Source: Lysobacterales bacterium
GTDB lineage: Bacteria; Pseudomonadota; Gammaproteobacteria; Xanthomonadales; S139-57
Reading direction: 5' to 3'
NCBI GenBank assembly: GCA_015485125.1
Contig: WFUE01000138.1
Location: forward strand, 1-32,797
DNA length: 32,797 nucleotides
Positions 24,041 through 32,797 of the stretch are shown here, one piece after another. The position numbers were made by a program, and so were the translations under genes. Below the pieces are notes generated by a model. That model was not told the origin of the DNA. It saw only the letters and a list, made by a program, of their open reading frames with translations, and searched no databases. The stretch's first letter is position 1; every line of letters starts with the position of its first letter.

Positions 24041-26005
24041 TTGAATACCCCGAATCTACAAGCGTTGCAGCAGCGACTGGATGCCGGCGAGGCCCAGGCG
24101 GTGCTGGAGGAATGCCGGCAATGGCTGGAAGACCAACCCGGGCAACCCGCCCTGTTGCTGCTGGCGGCCAATGCCTGCATCCGCCTCAAGCACTGGGAAC
24201 CGGCCTGCGGTTATCTTCAGCCGCTGCTGGACCAGCAACCGATGAACCAGGCCCTGCGGCAGAATCTCAGCCAGTGCTGGAACAATCATGCGCGCCAGTG
24301 CCTGCTGGAAAATCAAGACAAGGCAGCCGAGCGGGCCTTTCGCAAGGCGGTGCAGATCTGGCCACAGAATGTGGATGCCGGCTACAACTATGGCCTGCTG
24401 GCGGTCAAACAGCGACAACTGGCCATTGCCCGCCAGTTGTTTGCCACCTGTGTGCAGCTCAAGCCCGATCATGCCGATGCCTGGCTGGAGCTGGCCCGGC
24501 TGGATGCCGCCGAAGGCCGTCTGCAACCCTTGCGCCAGTGTCTGGCCCGATTGACCCAACTGCCACTGGAGGCGGCCCAGAGCCGGCAACTGGCCCAGTT
24601 GCAACTACAGGCCGGTCAGGCCGCCGAGGGCCGCCAGCGCTTGCGCGCCCTGTTCGAGGCCGAAGGCGGTACTTTCGCCCAGGCTTGCCAGGCCGCTTTC
24701 AGCCATGATGTGGTTTACCGGGATGAAGCACATTTGCGGGAGGAAGCGGACAGTTTCGCCGATGGGCTGGCCTGGCTGGCCCGGCAAAAGCCCCGCGCAA
24801 GCGACTGGCCTGATCTGGCCTGGAGCCATTTCTTCCGCGCCTATCAGGGGGTGGACCACCTGCCGTCCTACCGGGAATATGCCGCGCAACTGCAACAAGC
24901 CATGCAGGCCTTGCCAAAAACCACCCCCACGGCACCACCGGGCCGGGAACGGCCACGGGTGCTGATGGTCTCCAGTTTTTTCCGGGATTGTACCGTCGGC
25001 CATTACTTTGCCAGCTGGGTGACCGGGCTGGAGCAGCGGGGGTTCGAAGTGCATTTGCTGCAACTGGGGCCGCAACAGGATGCCTTCAGCGACAGCCTGA
25101 TCAGTCAGGCCAGCACCGGCGCGGTGGTGGCCGATGTGATGGCGTTGCAGGCACAGATGCAGGCGGCACAGGCGGATATCCTGCTGTTTCCGGAGCTGGG
25201 CATGGACGCGCGCCTGTTCCCGCTGGCGGCACAACGCTGGGCGCCGGTGCAACTGGTGGCCTGGGGGCATCCGGAAACCACCGGGCTGGCACTGGATGGC
25301 TTCATCTCCTGCGCGGAAATGGAGCCGAAGGACGCGCAGCGATACTACAGCGAGCCCCTGCTGACCCTGCCCGGTCTGGGCACGGCCTATGCCCCGGCGG
25401 AGGCCATCAGCGGCCTGACCCGTGCCGATTTCCATTTGCCGGAGGGGGTGCCGCTGGTGCTGTTGCCGCACGCCCTGTTCAAGATTCACCCGGACTGCGA
25501 CCCCTTGTGGGCCCAGGTGGCCGAACAGGTGCCCGAGGCACAATTCGTGCTTTTCGAAGACCCGGCGCCGCTGACCACGCCGTTGTTGCTGGAACGCCTG
25601 CACCGGCATATTCCCCCGAAACGCATCCGCATGTTCCGCAACCTGCCACGCGGGCATTATCTGGCCCTGAACAGCCTGTGTGACCTGATGCTGGACAGCC
25701 TGCATTTTTCCGCCGGCAACACGGCGCTGGACGCGATCAGCGCCGGCCTGCCCATCGTTACCCTGCCGGGCGAGCGCATGCGCGGGCGGCAGGCGGCCTT
25801 CATGCTGCGCCGGCTGGGGCTGGAAGCATGGATCGCCGAAGACCGGGAGGACTATGTGCAAAAGGCCGTGCGCCTGTTGCAACAGCCGGAACAGCGGCAG
25901 GCGTTCCGCCAGATCCTGCTGCGCAACCAGCCCCGGCTGTTTCAGGACGAGGCGCCCCTGGACGCATTGGCTGCCTTGTTGAAACGGCAACTTTCCGGGG
26001 GCTGA
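24041..26005 (+). CDS. TPR-containing O-GlcNAc-transferase-like (GT41) glycosyltransferase
   Basis: The 654-residue soluble protein has an N-terminal TPR region (about 1-170, e.g. NQDKAAERAFRKAVQIWPQN). A linker to about 300 leads to a GT-B glycosyltransferase of the OGT/SPINDLY/HMW1C type. Marker segments are SSFFRDCTVGHYFASW (311-326), VAWGHPETTGLALDGFI (406-422, aligned with the OGT GYPGTSG loop) and HALFKIHPDCDPLW (477-490). Lys481 of that last segment falls where OGT has its UDP-contacting lysine. LDSLHFSAGNTALDAISAGLPIVTLPG (551-577) follows. It probably glycosylates Ser/Thr or Asn of a protein such as an adhesin or flagellin, but donor and acceptor are unknown. The TTG at 24041 is the only sensible start, since a stop lies at 24014 in frame and the next ATG would remove part of the TPRs. 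Confidence 0.85.
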   Translation: MNTPNLQALQQRLDAGEAQAVLEECRQWLEDQPGQPALLLLAANACIRLKHWEPACGYLQPLLDQQPMNQALRQNLSQCWNNHARQCLLENQDKAAERAFRKAVQIWPQNVDAGYNYGLLAVKQRQLAIARQLFATCVQLKPDHADAWLELARLDAAEGRLQPLRQCLARLTQLPLEAAQSRQLAQLQLQAGQAAEGRQRLRALFEAEGGTFAQACQAAFSHDVVYRDEAHLREEADSFADGLAWLARQKPRASDWPDLAWSHFFRAYQGVDHLPSYREYAAQLQQAMQALPKTTPTAPPGRERPRVLMVSSFFRDCTVGHYFASWVTGLEQRGFEVHLLQLGPQQDAFSDSLISQASTGAVVADVMALQAQMQAAQADILLFPELGMDARLFPLAAQRWAPVQLVAWGHPETTGLALDGFISCAEMEPKDAQRYYSEPLLTLPGLGTAYAPAEAISGLTRADFHLPEGVPLVLLPHALFKIHPDCDPLWAQVAEQVPEAQFVLFEDPAPLTTPLLLERLHRHIPPKRIRMFRNLPRGHYLALNSLCDLMLDSLHFSAGNTALDAISAGLPIVTLPGERMRGRQAAFMLRRLGLEAWIAEDREDYVQKAVRLLQQPEQRQAFRQILLRNQPRLFQDEAPLDALAALLKRQLSGG

Positions 26006-26090
26006 ACCGCCATTTCAGCTGCATTTTGTGGCCAGCATCGGGCAGGCTTGTTAAATCCTTGTTTATTCAGCCAAAACGAGGTGTCATTCC

Positions 26091-26119
26091 TTGCCTTGCC
26101 CTCGCCTGCCTGCTACATT
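26091..26119 (+). promoter_or_regulatory. Putative mreB operon promoter
   Basis: TTGCCT (26091-26096), a 17-base spacer and TACATT (26114-26119) match sigma-70 boxes at four of six positions each. This gives an approximately 75-base leader to mreB. It is the best candidate in the 194-bp gap. Confidence 0.45.
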
Positions 26120-26121
26120 GA

Positions 26122-27246
<1,125 letters not shown>

Positions 27247-27252
27247 CCCGCC

Positions 27253-28101
27253 GTGGCCGGCCGGGGCGCAGAACACAACCCGCTGTTCGTTGAACAAGTA
27301 CCGGGCAGCCTGCGGCTGGCCGTCTGGGTATTGCTGCTGGCGGTGTTGATGGTGCTGGATTACCGGCACCACTGGCTGCTGCAAACCCGGGCGTTCACCG
27401 GCAAAGTACTGGATCCGATCTTTACCCTGCTGGAGTTGCCGGATCGCGCGGGTCGGCAATTATCGACCTGGCTGGTGGAACATCAAAGCCTGCAGGCGCG
27501 CAAGCAGCAGCTGGAACAGGACAACATCCGCCTGCGGGTACAGCTGCGCCAGTGGCGAGCCCTGCTCCAGGACCAGCAACAGATCCAGACGCTGCTGCAA
27601 CCGCAGGTACAAGCCAGCGAACAATCGCAGGTGGCGCGGGTGGTGGCGCTCAACAGCCACCCCTTCGGTACCCGGGTGCTGATCAATCGGGGTGCCGCGG
27701 ACGGCATCGAAACGGGCATGGCCGCGCTGGACAGTCAGGGTGTGGCCGGGCAGGTCATCACCGTGCTGCCCCATCATGCCTGGGTGATGCTGATCTCCGA
27801 CCCCGACCATGCCTTGCCGGTACAGCTGCAACGCACGGGGGTACGCAGCATCGTGGTGGGCCGGGGTCAGGCGGATGAGCTGGAAGCCATGAATCTCCCC
27901 TTGAGCGCGGACATCCAGCATGGAGACATGCTGGAAACTTCCGGTATCGGCGGGCGTTTCCCGCCCCATTATCCCGTGGCGGTGGTCACCCATGTGGAAC
28001 GCGTGCCCGGTGAGCGCTTTGCCCATGTGCGGGTACGGCCACTGGCCGCGCTGGACCGGTTGCAGTTTCTGGTATTGTCACGGGGGCCGGCACCGCCATG
28101 A
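27253..28101 (+). CDS. mreC: Rod shape-determining protein MreC
   Basis: MreC is a bitopic inner-membrane protein that activates the PBP2-RodA synthase from the periplasm. The 282-residue product has one membrane helix (about 21-38), a coiled coil (about 72-110: QSLQARKQQLEQDNIRLRVQLRQ) and the two beta-barrel domains (about 118-275, with SHPFGTRVLINRGAADGIETGMA and SGIGGRFPPHYPVA). The GTG start lies 6 bp after mreB. It overlaps mreD by 4 bases. Confidence 0.95.
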   Translation: MAGRGAEHNPLFVEQVPGSLRLAVWVLLLAVLMVLDYRHHWLLQTRAFTGKVLDPIFTLLELPDRAGRQLSTWLVEHQSLQARKQQLEQDNIRLRVQLRQWRALLQDQQQIQTLLQPQVQASEQSQVARVVALNSHPFGTRVLINRGAADGIETGMAALDSQGVAGQVITVLPHHAWVMLISDPDHALPVQLQRTGVRSIVVGRGQADELEAMNLPLSADIQHGDMLETSGIGGRFPPHYPVAVVTHVERVPGERFAHVRVRPLAALDRLQFLVLSRGPAPP

Positions 28102-28598
28102 ACACCACACTGAAAAGACACCACCAGGGGCTGATGTGGTCATCGTTGCTCACGGCGCTGATGCTGGAGTTCTGGCATCCGGCGGGCGGTCTGGCCGACC
28201 AGCTCTGGCCCCAATGGCTGATGCTGGTAATGGCTTACTGGATCCTGGAACGTTCCCGCTGTGTATCCATGTTCCGTGGCGTGCTCTTCGGCTTGTTGCT
28301 GGATCTGGGGCGTGGCGTGATACTGGGGCAGCACGCCCTGTTGTTGGTCATTGGTATTTTCCTGCTACAGCAGACACGCTTGCGTGTGCGCTTCTACCCC
28401 ATGTGGCAGCAGACTGCGGCCCTCGCCGGCATTTTCCTGTTGCAGCAGGGGCTGCAGTGGGGCCTGTACCGCTGGTTGCATTACCCGGCGCAATGGCAGG
28501 ATGGCCTGTGGACCGTGTTCAGCTCGGCCCTGCTCTGGCCCTGGCTCTTTCTGCTGCTCGATCGCCTGAACATGTGGGTGCGCCGCAGTGAAGCCTGA
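28098..28598 (+). CDS. mreD: Rod shape-determining protein MreD
   Basis: The 166-residue protein is hydrophobic, with five to six membrane helices. It has the MreD-like RGVLFGLLLDLGRGVILGQHALLL segment, the family's hallmark (…G…LD…GQ/LG). It is an integral part of the elongasome, with role otherwise poorly defined. It overlaps mreC (ATGA) and mrdA (11 bases), consistent with tight coupling. Confidence 0.93.
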   Translation: MNTTLKRHHQGLMWSSLLTALMLEFWHPAGGLADQLWPQWLMLVMAYWILERSRCVSMFRGVLFGLLLDLGRGVILGQHALLLVIGIFLLQQTRLRVRFYPMWQQTAALAGIFLLQQGLQWGLYRWLHYPAQWQDGLWTVFSSALLWPWLFLLLDRLNMWVRRSEA

Positions 28599-30444
28599 GA
28601 TGCAACCGCGCTTCGACACCGGTCGGCGCAGAACACTGGGGCAAAACCAGCTTTCCGGGCGTTATTTTCGTCGCCGGGCCTGGGTGGCCCTGCTGGGAGT
28701 CAGCCTGATTTTTCTCGGCTTGTTCGCTCGTTTCTATTACCTGCAGGTGGTGGAGCACTCGCGCTACTCCAGCCAGTCGGAGGCCAATCGGGTGCGCATC
28801 CGCCCCATCGCGCCCAACCGCGGGTTGATCTATGACCGCAATGGCATGCTGCTGGCGCGTAATGTACCGGCCTACCGGCTGGAAGTAATTCCCGAGCAGG
28901 TGGGCAATCTGGAGGCAATGCTGGAGGAACTGGCGAACGTCATCCCCTTGAGTGAAACCGATCGCAGCCGGGTGCAGCGGCTGCGCAAACTGCGCCGCAG
29001 TTTTCAGCCCATTCCGGTGAAATTGCGCCTGAGCGAGGCTGATCTTGCCCGTTTTGCCGTCAACCGCTACCGCTTTCCCGGTGTGGAGGCCGTGCCCTAT
29101 CTCAGCCGCGATTATCCGCTGGGGGAGACCATGGCCCATGTACTGGGCTATGTGGGCCATATTTCGGAAAAAGAACTGGCCCGGCTGGATGAAAAACGCT
29201 ATCGCGGCACCAACCTGGTGGGCAAGACCGGTCTGGAGGCCTACTACGAAGATGCCTTGCATGGCGAGCCGGGCTTTGAGGAAGTGGAAACCAATGCCCA
29301 GGGGCGGGTGTTGCGTGTGCTGCGACGGGAATTGCCACAACCCGGCGAGGACTTGCACCTGACGCTGGATGCCGGCTTGCAACAAGCCGCTTACAAGGCC
29401 CTGGGCCAGCACCGGGGCGCGGTGGTGGCGATGAAGCCCGAAAGTGGTGAAATCCTGGCACTGGTGAGCAAGCCCAGCTTCGATCCCAATCCATTCGTGA
29501 CCGGCATTCTGCATCGGGACTATCAGGCCCTGCTGAGCCAACCGGGGCGGCCATTGTTCAATCGTGCCCTGCTGGGTGGCTATGAACCAGGCTCCACCAT
29601 CAAGCCCTTCATGGCACTGGCCGGGCTGGCCAGTGGCGTGCTGTCGCCGGACGAGACCTGGTACTCCGATGGCACCTTTCAGATTCCCGGTCGCAAGCGC
29701 ATCTATCGGGATTGGAAAAAAGGTGGTCACGGCAAAGTAAATCTGGAGCAGGCACTGGCCCAGTCGGTCAACGGCTTTTTCTACAATCTCGCCTTGCGCA
29801 TGGGCATCGACCGTATCCACGACTGGCTGGCACCCTTTGGTTTCGGGCAAGTGACCGGCATCGACATGCCCAGGGAAAAACCGGGTCTGCTGCCATCAAG
29901 AGCCTGGAAGCGCGCGGTGCACAATAGCGCCTGGTTCGATGGTGAAACGGTGATCGTCGGTATTGGCCAGGGGCCGTTCGTGGTCACGCCCCTGCAACTG
30001 GCCTGGGCGGTGAACAAGCTGGCCAGTCGCAAGGACCTGCCGCGACCGCATCTGAAAAAAATGACAGAACCATGGCCTGAACAAAGCCGCCTGGATCGTA
30101 TTCCGCCAGCGGCCTGGGAGCAGGTACAAAAGGGCATGGTGGCCGTGGTCCATGGTGCCCATGGTTCCGCCCGTCGTATAGGTCATGGCCTGCCTTTCAC
30201 CATGGCGGGCAAGACCGGCACTGCCCAGGTATTCGGCCACAAGGAAGATGCCACCGACGAAGAACGCAAGGTGGAAGGGCTGGCCGAGCACCTCAAGCAC
30301 CATGCCTTGTTCATCGCCTATGCACCGGTGGAAAAACCACAGATCGCCGTGGCCGTGGTGGTGGAGCACGGCGGTGGCGGCAGCCGGGTGGCGGCACCGG
30401 TGGCGCGGGATGTGATCCGCTACTGGCTGGAGCGGCAACCATGA
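28588..30444 (+). CDS. mrdA: Penicillin-binding protein 2 (elongasome transpeptidase)
   Basis: PBP2 is the class B transpeptidase that cross-links peptidoglycan during elongation, acting with RodA. The 618-residue protein has an N-terminal membrane helix (about 30-50), the dimerisation/pedestal domain with NRGLIYDRNGMLLARN (77-92), and the transpeptidase domain. Its active sites are Ser336-x-x-Lys339 in EPGSTIKPF, SVN at 393-395 and KTG at 542-544. Catalytic residues are intact. The start is the GTG at 28588 or the ATG at 28600; either overlaps or abuts the mreD stop. Confidence 0.96.
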   Translation: MKPEMQPRFDTGRRRTLGQNQLSGRYFRRRAWVALLGVSLIFLGLFARFYYLQVVEHSRYSSQSEANRVRIRPIAPNRGLIYDRNGMLLARNVPAYRLEVIPEQVGNLEAMLEELANVIPLSETDRSRVQRLRKLRRSFQPIPVKLRLSEADLARFAVNRYRFPGVEAVPYLSRDYPLGETMAHVLGYVGHISEKELARLDEKRYRGTNLVGKTGLEAYYEDALHGEPGFEEVETNAQGRVLRVLRRELPQPGEDLHLTLDAGLQQAAYKALGQHRGAVVAMKPESGEILALVSKPSFDPNPFVTGILHRDYQALLSQPGRPLFNRALLGGYEPGSTIKPFMALAGLASGVLSPDETWYSDGTFQIPGRKRIYRDWKKGGHGKVNLEQALAQSVNGFFYNLALRMGIDRIHDWLAPFGFGQVTGIDMPREKPGLLPSRAWKRAVHNSAWFDGETVIVGIGQGPFVVTPLQLAWAVNKLASRKDLPRPHLKKMTEPWPEQSRLDRIPPAAWEQVQKGMVAVVHGAHGSARRIGHGLPFTMAGKTGTAQVFGHKEDATDEERKVEGLAEHLKHHALFIAYAPVEKPQIAVAVVVEHGGGGSRVAAPVARDVIRYWLERQP

Positions 30445-31535
30445 ACCCCCTGGCCCTGTTTCGCTGGCACCGGCCGGACTGGGTGCTGCTGCTGACCATC
30501 CTCGCCCTGTTCGGCTTCGGTCTGGCCGTGCTCTACAGCGCTTCCGGGCACAATCCGGATGTGGTGCTCAAGCAGGCGGTGCGCATGGCCGTGGGCCTGC
30601 TGGCCATGCTGATCCTGAGCCAATTGCGCCCGATACATCTCTACAACTGGGCGCCCTGGCTGTTTGCCATCAGCGTGGCCCTGCTGCTGGCCGTGTTGCT
30701 GATGGGTTCGGTCAGCAAGGGTGCCAATCGCTGGCTGGACCTGGGCTTTTTCCGCTTCCAGCCCTCGGAACTGATGAAACTGGCTCTGCCACTGATGCTG
30801 GCCCGGTCATTGGCCCGGCGGCCACCGCCACTGGCCTGGCGTGATCTGCTTCAGGCACTGGCCTGGATGGGGCTGGCTGCCGCGCTCATCATCAAGCAGC
30901 CGGATCTGGGCACGGCCATCCTGGTGGTAGCCAGTGGTCTGTATGTGCTCTATCTGGCCGGGTTGCGCCGTCGGGTCATATTTACCACGCTGGTTCTGAT
31001 GCTGGCGGCCATGCCGGTGGTCTGGCGTTTCATCATGCATGACTACCAGCGTGACCGGGTGCTGACCTTTCTCAACCCGGAATCCGACCCGCTGGGCCGG
31101 GGCTGGAACATCATTCAATCGAAAATTGCCATTGGCTCCGGCGGCCTGTTCGGCAAGGGCTGGGGGCAGGGCACGCAAAGCCAGTTGGAGTTTCTTCCGG
31201 AACGGCATACCGATTTCATCCTGGCGGTGGTTGCCGAGGAATTCGGCCTGCTGGGCGTCAGTCTGCTGCTGTGTCTCTATGTAGTGTTGATCTATCGCGG
31301 CATGATCATCGCCATGGAAGCCAGCACGCCGTTCAACCGCCTGCTGGCCGGCAGCCTGACCCTGACCTTTTTCACCTATGTGCTGGTCAATGTGGGCATG
31401 GTCTCCGGTCTGTTGCCGGTGGTGGGCGTGCCCTTGCCGTTGATTTCCTACGGCGGCACTTCCATGGTCACCCTGTTGACAGCCTTCGGCATGATCATGG
31501 CCGTGGCCGGCGACAAACCCTTTCTGCATCGTTAG
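30441..31535 (+). CDS. rodA: RodA, SEDS-family peptidoglycan glycosyltransferase
   Basis: RodA polymerises glycan strands in the elongasome with PBP2. The 364-residue multi-pass protein has the SEDS signatures GSVSKGANRWLDLGFFRFQPSELMK, IIKQPDLGTAILV, KIAIGSGGLFGKGWGQGTQSQLEFLPERHTDFI and GVPLPLISYGGTSM. About ten membrane helices are expected. It starts in an ATGA overlap with mrdA. In many gammaproteobacteria mltB and rlpA follow; here a diguanylate cyclase with its own promoter follows. Confidence 0.97.
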   Translation: MNPLALFRWHRPDWVLLLTILALFGFGLAVLYSASGHNPDVVLKQAVRMAVGLLAMLILSQLRPIHLYNWAPWLFAISVALLLAVLLMGSVSKGANRWLDLGFFRFQPSELMKLALPLMLARSLARRPPPLAWRDLLQALAWMGLAAALIIKQPDLGTAILVVASGLYVLYLAGLRRRVIFTTLVLMLAAMPVVWRFIMHDYQRDRVLTFLNPESDPLGRGWNIIQSKIAIGSGGLFGKGWGQGTQSQLEFLPERHTDFILAVVAEEFGLLGVSLLLCLYVVLIYRGMIIAMEASTPFNRLLAGSLTLTFFTYVLVNVGMVSGLLPVVGVPLPLISYGGTSMVTLLTAFGMIMAVAGDKPFLHR

Positions 31536-31562
31536 CCGGGGCCAATGGCAGGCGCGGCGAAG

Positions 31563-31594
31563 TTTTGCCGCTTCTGCCGGCAAAGGCGGCAAAA
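31563..31594. promoter_or_regulatory. 32-bp dyad upstream of the sigma-54 promoter
   Basis: TTTTGCCGC (31563-31571) and GCGGCAAAA (31586-31594) are perfect inverted arms around the palindrome TGCCGGCA (31575-31582), all on the same centre. It lies about 58 bases before the predicted transcription start. It may be an activator site for a sigma-54 enhancer-binding protein, or a stem after rodA; there is no T-run for a terminator. Confidence 0.6.
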
Positions 31595-31609
31595 TCTTGA
31601 CGCTTTTGG

Positions 31610-31626
31610 TTGGCACGAACCTTGCT
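31610..31626 (+). promoter_or_regulatory. Sigma-54 (RpoN) promoter of the diguanylate cyclase gene
   Basis: TTGGCACG, AACC, TTGCT fits the sigma-54 consensus TGGCACG-N4-TTGCW at every defined base. The invariant GG (31612-31613) and GC (31624-31625) are ten bases apart. Start of transcription is expected near 31637, giving a leader of about 28 bases to the ATG at 31665. Confidence 0.85.
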
Positions 31627-31632
31627 GGACAA

Positions 31633-31654
31633 GTATACATCCGCCAATGTATAC
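31633..31654. promoter_or_regulatory. 22-bp palindrome across the predicted transcription start
   Basis: GTATACAT, CCGCCA, ATGTATAC is a perfect 8-bp inverted repeat with a 6-base spacer. It covers the predicted +1 of the sigma-54 promoter and ends just before the ribosome binding site. The position suits a repressor; which one is unknown. Confidence 0.7.
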
Positions 31655-31664
31655 GAGGTTCGAC

Positions 31665-32564
31665 ATGACCCAACTGGCAACGGCCACCGGCACTGCAACG
31701 GTCATCCACAAGCCCGAGACACATCTGCCCGCTCAGCCCGCGGGTACCCCCGAAACGTGGCAACAACTGCGCGTGGATTTGCTGGAAGTGCTGCAGACCT
31801 CCCTGGATGTGCCCACCCTGTTGCAACGCTTTCTGCAGCATGTGCAACCGGTCTATGGTCTGGAAGGTTGCCGCCTGCAAACCCGGGACAACCGTCACTG
31901 GCTGGCCGGTGACGAAGGCCTGTTTGCGCTGGAAGTCGAACTGGAAGTGGACCGGGAGCTGATCGGCACGCTGAGCCTTTCCCGCGATCACCGTTTTGCC
32001 CGGGAAGAACGGCTGCAACTGAAAGCACTGGCCCAGACCCTGCGTTTTCCCTTGTACAATGCCCTGGAATACCAGCGGGTACGCAAGGCCATGTTCACCG
32101 ACGAGCTGACCGGCCTGAACAACCGTCATGCCTTCGAGCTGAGCCTGCAACAGGCCATGGAAAGGGCCCGCCGCCAGCAACAGCCTTTGGGCATGATGGT
32201 GCTGGATCTGGATCACTTCAAGGCCATCAACGACCAGCAGGGCCACGCCGAAGGCGACGCCGTGCTGCGGCAACTGGCCCGCGCCATGGAAGCCGCCACC
32301 CGCGATGCCGATCTGCTGTTCCGTTTTGGTGGTGACGAATTCGTCATCCTGCTGCCGGATACCGATTCAAAGGGCCTGGAAAAAGTCGCCCAACGCCTGC
32401 AACAGACCGTCGCCGAGGCCAGCCAGGCTCACGGCACCCCCTTCACCATCAGCATGGGGCTGGCCAGCTGGCAAAACAGCATGAACGGGGCAAGCCTGTT
32501 CCGGCAAGCGGATGCCGCCTTGTATCGGGCGAAGGAGAAAGGGCGCAATACCTACAGCTTCTGA
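31665..32564 (+). CDS. GAF-like/GGDEF diguanylate cyclase
   Basis: The 299-residue protein has no membrane segment. After a low-complexity N-terminus (1-30) comes a GAF-like sensory region (about 35-140), then a GGDEF domain (about 143-299). The active site is GGDEF at 222-226. An RxxD inhibitory site (RDAD, 213-216) lies five residues upstream, so it should be an active, product-inhibited cyclic-di-GMP synthase. DELTGLNNRHAF (146-157) and DLDHFKAINDQQGHAEGD (181-198) are intact. The start at 31665 is supported by GAGG at 31655-31658 with a 6-base spacer; an in-frame ATG at 31647 lies inside the palindrome. Ligand of the sensory domain is unknown. Confidence 0.93.
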   Translation: MTQLATATGTATVIHKPETHLPAQPAGTPETWQQLRVDLLEVLQTSLDVPTLLQRFLQHVQPVYGLEGCRLQTRDNRHWLAGDEGLFALEVELEVDRELIGTLSLSRDHRFAREERLQLKALAQTLRFPLYNALEYQRVRKAMFTDELTGLNNRHAFELSLQQAMERARRQQQPLGMMVLDLDHFKAINDQQGHAEGDAVLRQLARAMEAATRDADLLFRFGGDEFVILLPDTDSKGLEKVAQRLQQTVAEASQAHGTPFTISMGLASWQNSMNGASLFRQADAALYRAKEKGRNTYSF

Positions 32565-32704
32565 TTTGGGCGGCTTGGTTTTGAGCGGCTTGTTTTCCGC
32601 CATACGGCGTTGGAGGGGATGCACTCGTCGGTCACATACTGGAATGTATGCTCCCTCCTCGTTTATCCCCTCCGCCTTGTCTGGCAAAAAACCGCTCGCC
32701 CAAA
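32565..32704. repeat. 140-bp inverted-repeat intergenic element
   Basis: Nested inverted arms are visible: TTTGGGCG/CGCCCAAA (32565-32572 and 32697-32704), GAGCGG/CCGCTC (32583-32588 and 32692-32697), GGAGGGGAT/ATCCCCTCC (32612-32620 and 32665-32673) and a central CATAC/GTATG hairpin (32635-32650). It starts right after the cyclase stop codon and could act as its 3' stem structure. No protein is encoded. It looks like a REP- or MITE-like dispersed element. Confidence 0.65.
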
Positions 32705-32729
32705 ATGGGTGCTGGTAGAAAGGGAAATG

Positions 32730-32797
32730 GGCGGCTTGTTTTCCGTATCTCTGCGTTGCACGGGCTGCCTCACTCGGTTGCCGTTCGTAGTCAATAC
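32730..32797. repeat. Start of a second, related repeat copy, cut by window edge
   Basis: GCGGCTTGTTTTCCG at 32731-32745 repeats 32585-32599 exactly and both are followed some bases later by GCGTTG. A third variant of the core lies at 32570-32582. The inverted partner, if any, is beyond the window. Confidence 0.5.

Noticed and set aside
31563-31600. Intrinsic terminator after rodA
   Set aside because: The stem is followed by AAAATCTTGA, not by a T-run, so it is treated as a possible protein-binding dyad instead.

Overview
The window comes from the chromosome of a GC-rich gammaproteobacterium. Evidence: aroQ-accB-accC-prmA followed by a DUF3426 zinc-ribbon gene, comF divergent from bioBFHC/bioD, and a contiguous mreBCD-mrdA-rodA block, all arrangements typical of Pseudomonas, Chromatiales and related lineages. 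I cannot fix the genus from sequence alone. No rRNA, tRNA, CRISPR array, transposase or integrase was recognised.

Layout. 1-1.8 kb: the 3' part of comM, translationally coupled to a Sel1-repeat protein. 1.8-3.8 kb: a divergent pair of nnrS (minus) and a HutC-like GntR regulator (plus). 3.8-7.8 kb, minus strand: aroQ-accB-accC-prmA-DUF3426, a compact operon linking aromatic and fatty-acid precursor enzymes with ribosomal-protein methylation. 8.0-9.0 kb, plus strand: a CpdA-like phosphodiesterase and a YdcH/SlyX-sized DUF465 protein. 9.0-18.4 kb: a heavy-metal module. A minus-strand outer membrane/fusion/RND pump operon plus DUF3240 is divergent from a small PepSY protein, an OmpR-type response regulator and a histidine kinase, with a second PepSY membrane protein beyond. 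Between the two divergent units lies a strikingly symmetric operator (15162-15198) with a -10 box placed exactly 11 bases from each end. The module is bracketed by a 30-bp imperfect direct repeat, and a decayed second copy of the DUF3240 gene lies just outside it. These suggest past duplication or insertion.

18.4-23.9 kb: comF (minus), then biotin synthesis bioB-bioF-bioH-bioC, a small antisense membrane-protein gene, and bioD. A BirA-type operator overlaps the comF start codon and the -35 box of the bioB promoter. 24.0-26.0 kb: a TPR/O-GlcNAc-transferase-like glycosyltransferase. 26.2-31.5 kb: mreB-mreC-mreD-mrdA-rodA, the rod-shape elongasome.

31.5-32.6 kb: a GAF-like/GGDEF diguanylate cyclase. 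It has a textbook sigma-54 promoter (31610-31626) between two dyads, one 32-bp dyad upstream and one perfect 22-bp palindrome across the predicted transcription start. The window ends in a 140-bp inverted-repeat intergenic element and part of a related copy. The most interesting items are the sigma-54 control region of the diguanylate cyclase, the symmetric divergent operator of the metal module, and the footprints of duplication or insertion around that module.
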